From Pseudomonadota bacterium (GTDB lineage Bacteria > Pseudomonadota > Alphaproteobacteria > Rhizobiales > Xanthobacteraceae): a stretch of 64,000 nucleotides of DNA. This document shows, one piece after another, positions 62,402 to 64,000 of this stretch; position 1 is the first letter of the stretch, and each line of letters starts with the position of its first letter. Under the pieces are notes generated by a model, which was not told the DNA's origin, searched no databases, and saw nothing but the letters and a program-made list of their open reading frames with translations. A program made the position numbers and the translations under genes. The DNA lies in the NCBI GenBank assembly GCA_023404675.1, contig JAEYAW010000003.1, positions 1-64,000 on the forward strand, written 5' to 3'.

Positions 62402-63268
62402 TCAGCGGCGCACGATCAGCCCGCGGCTGGTGACGACCGCCCAGCGGCCGTCGACGTAGCGGACATCCTGCACCGTGCCGAGGCCGGGGAGGGGATCGCC
62501 GGGATACACCTCGTAAAGCCCGCCATGTCCCTCGACGATGGCTCCGCCCCGGCCGACGCGGTTGAGGGACCAGCCGTCAACGATCTGCGGTCTGCGCGGG
62601 TCGGGCCTGGCCGCCGGAACTGCGGCGGTGGTCTCGGCCGACGCGACCCGGGTCGGCGTCTGTGCCGCGGGCGCGGGGGTGGCCGCGGCAGTGCGGAGCT
62701 TGTCCTGCGCTTCGGCGAGTTTGCCGATCCGGGAGGTGAGGTCGCCCTGCGCCTTCTCGATCTTGTCGAGCCGGTCGTCGAGCTTGTCGATCTGGGTGCT
62801 GCGGGTCTTGCCGGCCTGATCGGCCGTGCTTTTCAAGGCGGCGAGGTCGTCATTGATCTTCGCAACCGACGCATTGAGCGATTGAATATCCTCCGCCGTC
62901 GCCACCGGGGCCGCCGGCGAAGAGGCGCGAGCACCGAACTGGCTCACCGCGCCGGTCGCCAGCGCGCCGCCCATCGCACCGCAGATCGCCGCCACTGCGA
63001 TCACCGCGACCATGCGAAGGCTGCCGCCGCCGCTGGCGCGCTCCTGCGTCGCATTCAGATGACTGAAGCGCTCTTCGTTGAAATCGGCGCGGAAGTCGTC
63101 CGAGCGGCTCTGTGCCTTGCGCATGACGACCAGATCGGTCGGCTCGCGCGGCGCCTGTGCAGCAGTCTCGTCCGCCGCTGGCGGTGTCGTGGATTCGGAC
63201 GGCTGAGCGGTGTTCCCGTTCGGCTGTTCGCTGTCGTCGTTGCGCAGAACGAAATTCGGATCGCTCAC
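62402..63268 (-). CDS. Single-pass membrane protein with periplasmic coiled coil
   Basis: A 288-residue protein. About 80 charged residues precede a membrane helix (LRMVAVIAVAAICGAMGGAL, about residues 84-104). A coiled coil follows (SLNASVAKINDDLAALKS, then KLDDRLDKIEKAQGDL and SRIGKLAEAQDKL). The C-terminal 60 residues look folded: QIVDGWSLNRVGRGGAIVEG and YEVYPGDPLPGLGTV, a small beta-rich domain. The start is a GTG at 63268 with GGGAG upstream. I do not recognise the family; the layout suggests a role in envelope organisation. Confidence 0.75.
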   Translation of the reverse strand: MSDPNFVLRNDDSEQPNGNTAQPSESTTPPAADETAAQAPREPTDLVVMRKAQSRSDDFRADFNEERFSHLNATQERASGGGSLRMVAVIAVAAICGAMGGALATGAVSQFGARASSPAAPVATAEDIQSLNASVAKINDDLAALKSTADQAGKTRSTQIDKLDDRLDKIEKAQGDLTSRIGKLAEAQDKLRTAAATPAPAAQTPTRVASAETTAAVPAARPDPRRPQIVDGWSLNRVGRGGAIVEGHGGLYEVYPGDPLPGLGTVQDVRYVDGRWAVVTSRGLIVRR

Positions 63269-63373
63269 GTCGAAGTCTCCCGCGTTGGATTGACCATTCA
63301 GTGACCATGATCAGTTTCCAAGTTGTTAAACCGGACTTTAAGGCTTTGTAATGAACGCAGGCTTAACCGTTGT

Positions 63374-64000
63374 TCATGTTGGCGAGCGGTATTCCGCAAG
63401 GGTTTGTGTCACAAGTTCGGCGACTGTGTGTATGGACGTAACGCCCGATACCGAGTGGCCCGCGCTCCAGATGTCGCGCCATCTTGTCGGCTTGTTCTCG
63501 CGCGCGCCGACGTCGATATCCTTGCCGATCTCGATTGCGCCACGTTCCGGCAATGAATCGGGATCGAGGTCCGCCGCAACGATCGACGGACGCAACATGT
63601 TGGTCGGCAGTCCGGTGAAAGCCCGCGTCAGAAGAATGTCGTCCGCATTGCTTGCGACCAGCATCGCCTTGTAGCGCGCGTCGGCCAGGCTTTCGTGGGT
63701 GGCGATGAATTTCGTGCCCATATAGGCCAGTTCGCAGCCGAGCGCCCGTGCGGCGCGCAAGGCGTGTCCGTCGCTGATGCCGCCGGCCAGGACGAGAGGT
63801 CCGTCAAAGAAACGCCGCACCGCACGCACGAAGGCGAACGGATTGAGCCATCCGGTCTGGCCGCCCGCGCCCGCCGTGAGCAGCACCAGCCCGTCCGCGC
63901 CCGCCGCGGCTGCGCGCTCGGCGTGGCGCACGCTGGCGACATCCGCGAGCACGAATGCCCCGGCGTCGTGCAGCGGTGCGAGCACGTCCGCAGGCGAACC
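63374..64000 (-). CDS. Nitronate monooxygenase, 5' end cut by window edge
   Basis: The gene runs off the right edge; 208 codons before the stop are visible. It is the C-terminal half of a 2-nitropropane dioxygenase-type TIM barrel: GADGLVLLTAGAGGQTGW, PLVLAGGISDGHALRAARALG, and AYMGTKFIATHESLA, where FMN-phosphate binding uses the GGI and MGT segments. These enzymes oxidise alkyl nitronates (or propionate 3-nitronate) with oxygen. Catalytic His, if present, should lie outside. It is convergent with nothing on its strand up to the coiled-coil gene. Confidence 0.88.
   Translation of the reverse strand, partial: GSPADVLAPLHDAGAFVLADVASVRHAERAAAAGADGLVLLTAGAGGQTGWLNPFAFVRAVRRFFDGPLVLAGGISDGHALRAARALGCELAYMGTKFIATHESLADARYKAMLVASNADDILLTRAFTGLPTNMLRPSIVAADLDPDSLPERGAIEIGKDIDVGARENKPTRWRDIWSAGHSVSGVTSIHTVAELVTQTLAEYRSPT

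Overview
The window reads as chromosomal DNA of a GC-rich alphaproteobacterium of the Bradyrhizobium/Rhodopseudomonas/Afipia type. This is inferred from gene content: leuC next to rplS-trmD, a phaB-phaA/phaR polyhydroxyalkanoate locus, a biliverdin phytochrome with an HWE kinase, small lineage-type proteins, and a palindromic repeat of a kind I associate with these genomes. The species cannot be told from the sequence alone.

Layout. 1-9 kb: a cut OmpA-type protein, a two-gene unit (14-residue repeat protein plus a membrane protein with CBS-like domains), a Tat-exported amidohydrolase, argG, a PAP2 phosphatase, a glycosyltransferase/membrane-protein pair and leuD. 9-18 kb: two small secreted proteins (one very His-rich), a soluble PAS chemoreceptor, a bacteriophytochrome kinase fused to a receiver, leuC, rplS and trmD. 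18-38 kb: an HxlR/quinone-oxidoreductase pair, a DMT exporter, phaB-phaA/phaR, a degenerate GGDEF-EAL protein, rpmF, mtgA, ispA, a CPA1 antiporter, ispG, a Zur/Fur regulator, a patatin, an AbrB-type membrane protein, dsbB and tRNA-Leu(CAA).

38.4-53 kb looks like an acquired catabolic island. It begins at tRNA-Leu beside what looks like the tail of a serine recombinase. It holds a sugar-type ABC uptake system whose ATPase and permease are fused, a two-component flavin monooxygenase (LLM oxygenase plus flavin reductase), two paralogous acyl-CoA-dehydrogenase-like enzymes that seem to lack the usual catalytic glutamate, and three paralogous AraC regulators. Each regulator gene has a sigma54-type GG-N10-GC element 34-81 bases upstream. 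I infer one import-and-oxidise pathway under layered AraC control. The substrate is unknown, and this is the best candidate for an undescribed system here.

53-64 kb returns to ordinary chromosome: an autotransporter with a Thr-Asn-Pro-Pro-Pro stalk, a PPK2 kinase, MarR/SDR and AKR/AraC divergent pairs, an HtrA-like protein whose three catalytic residues all appear replaced, a coiled-coil membrane protein and a cut nitronate monooxygenase.
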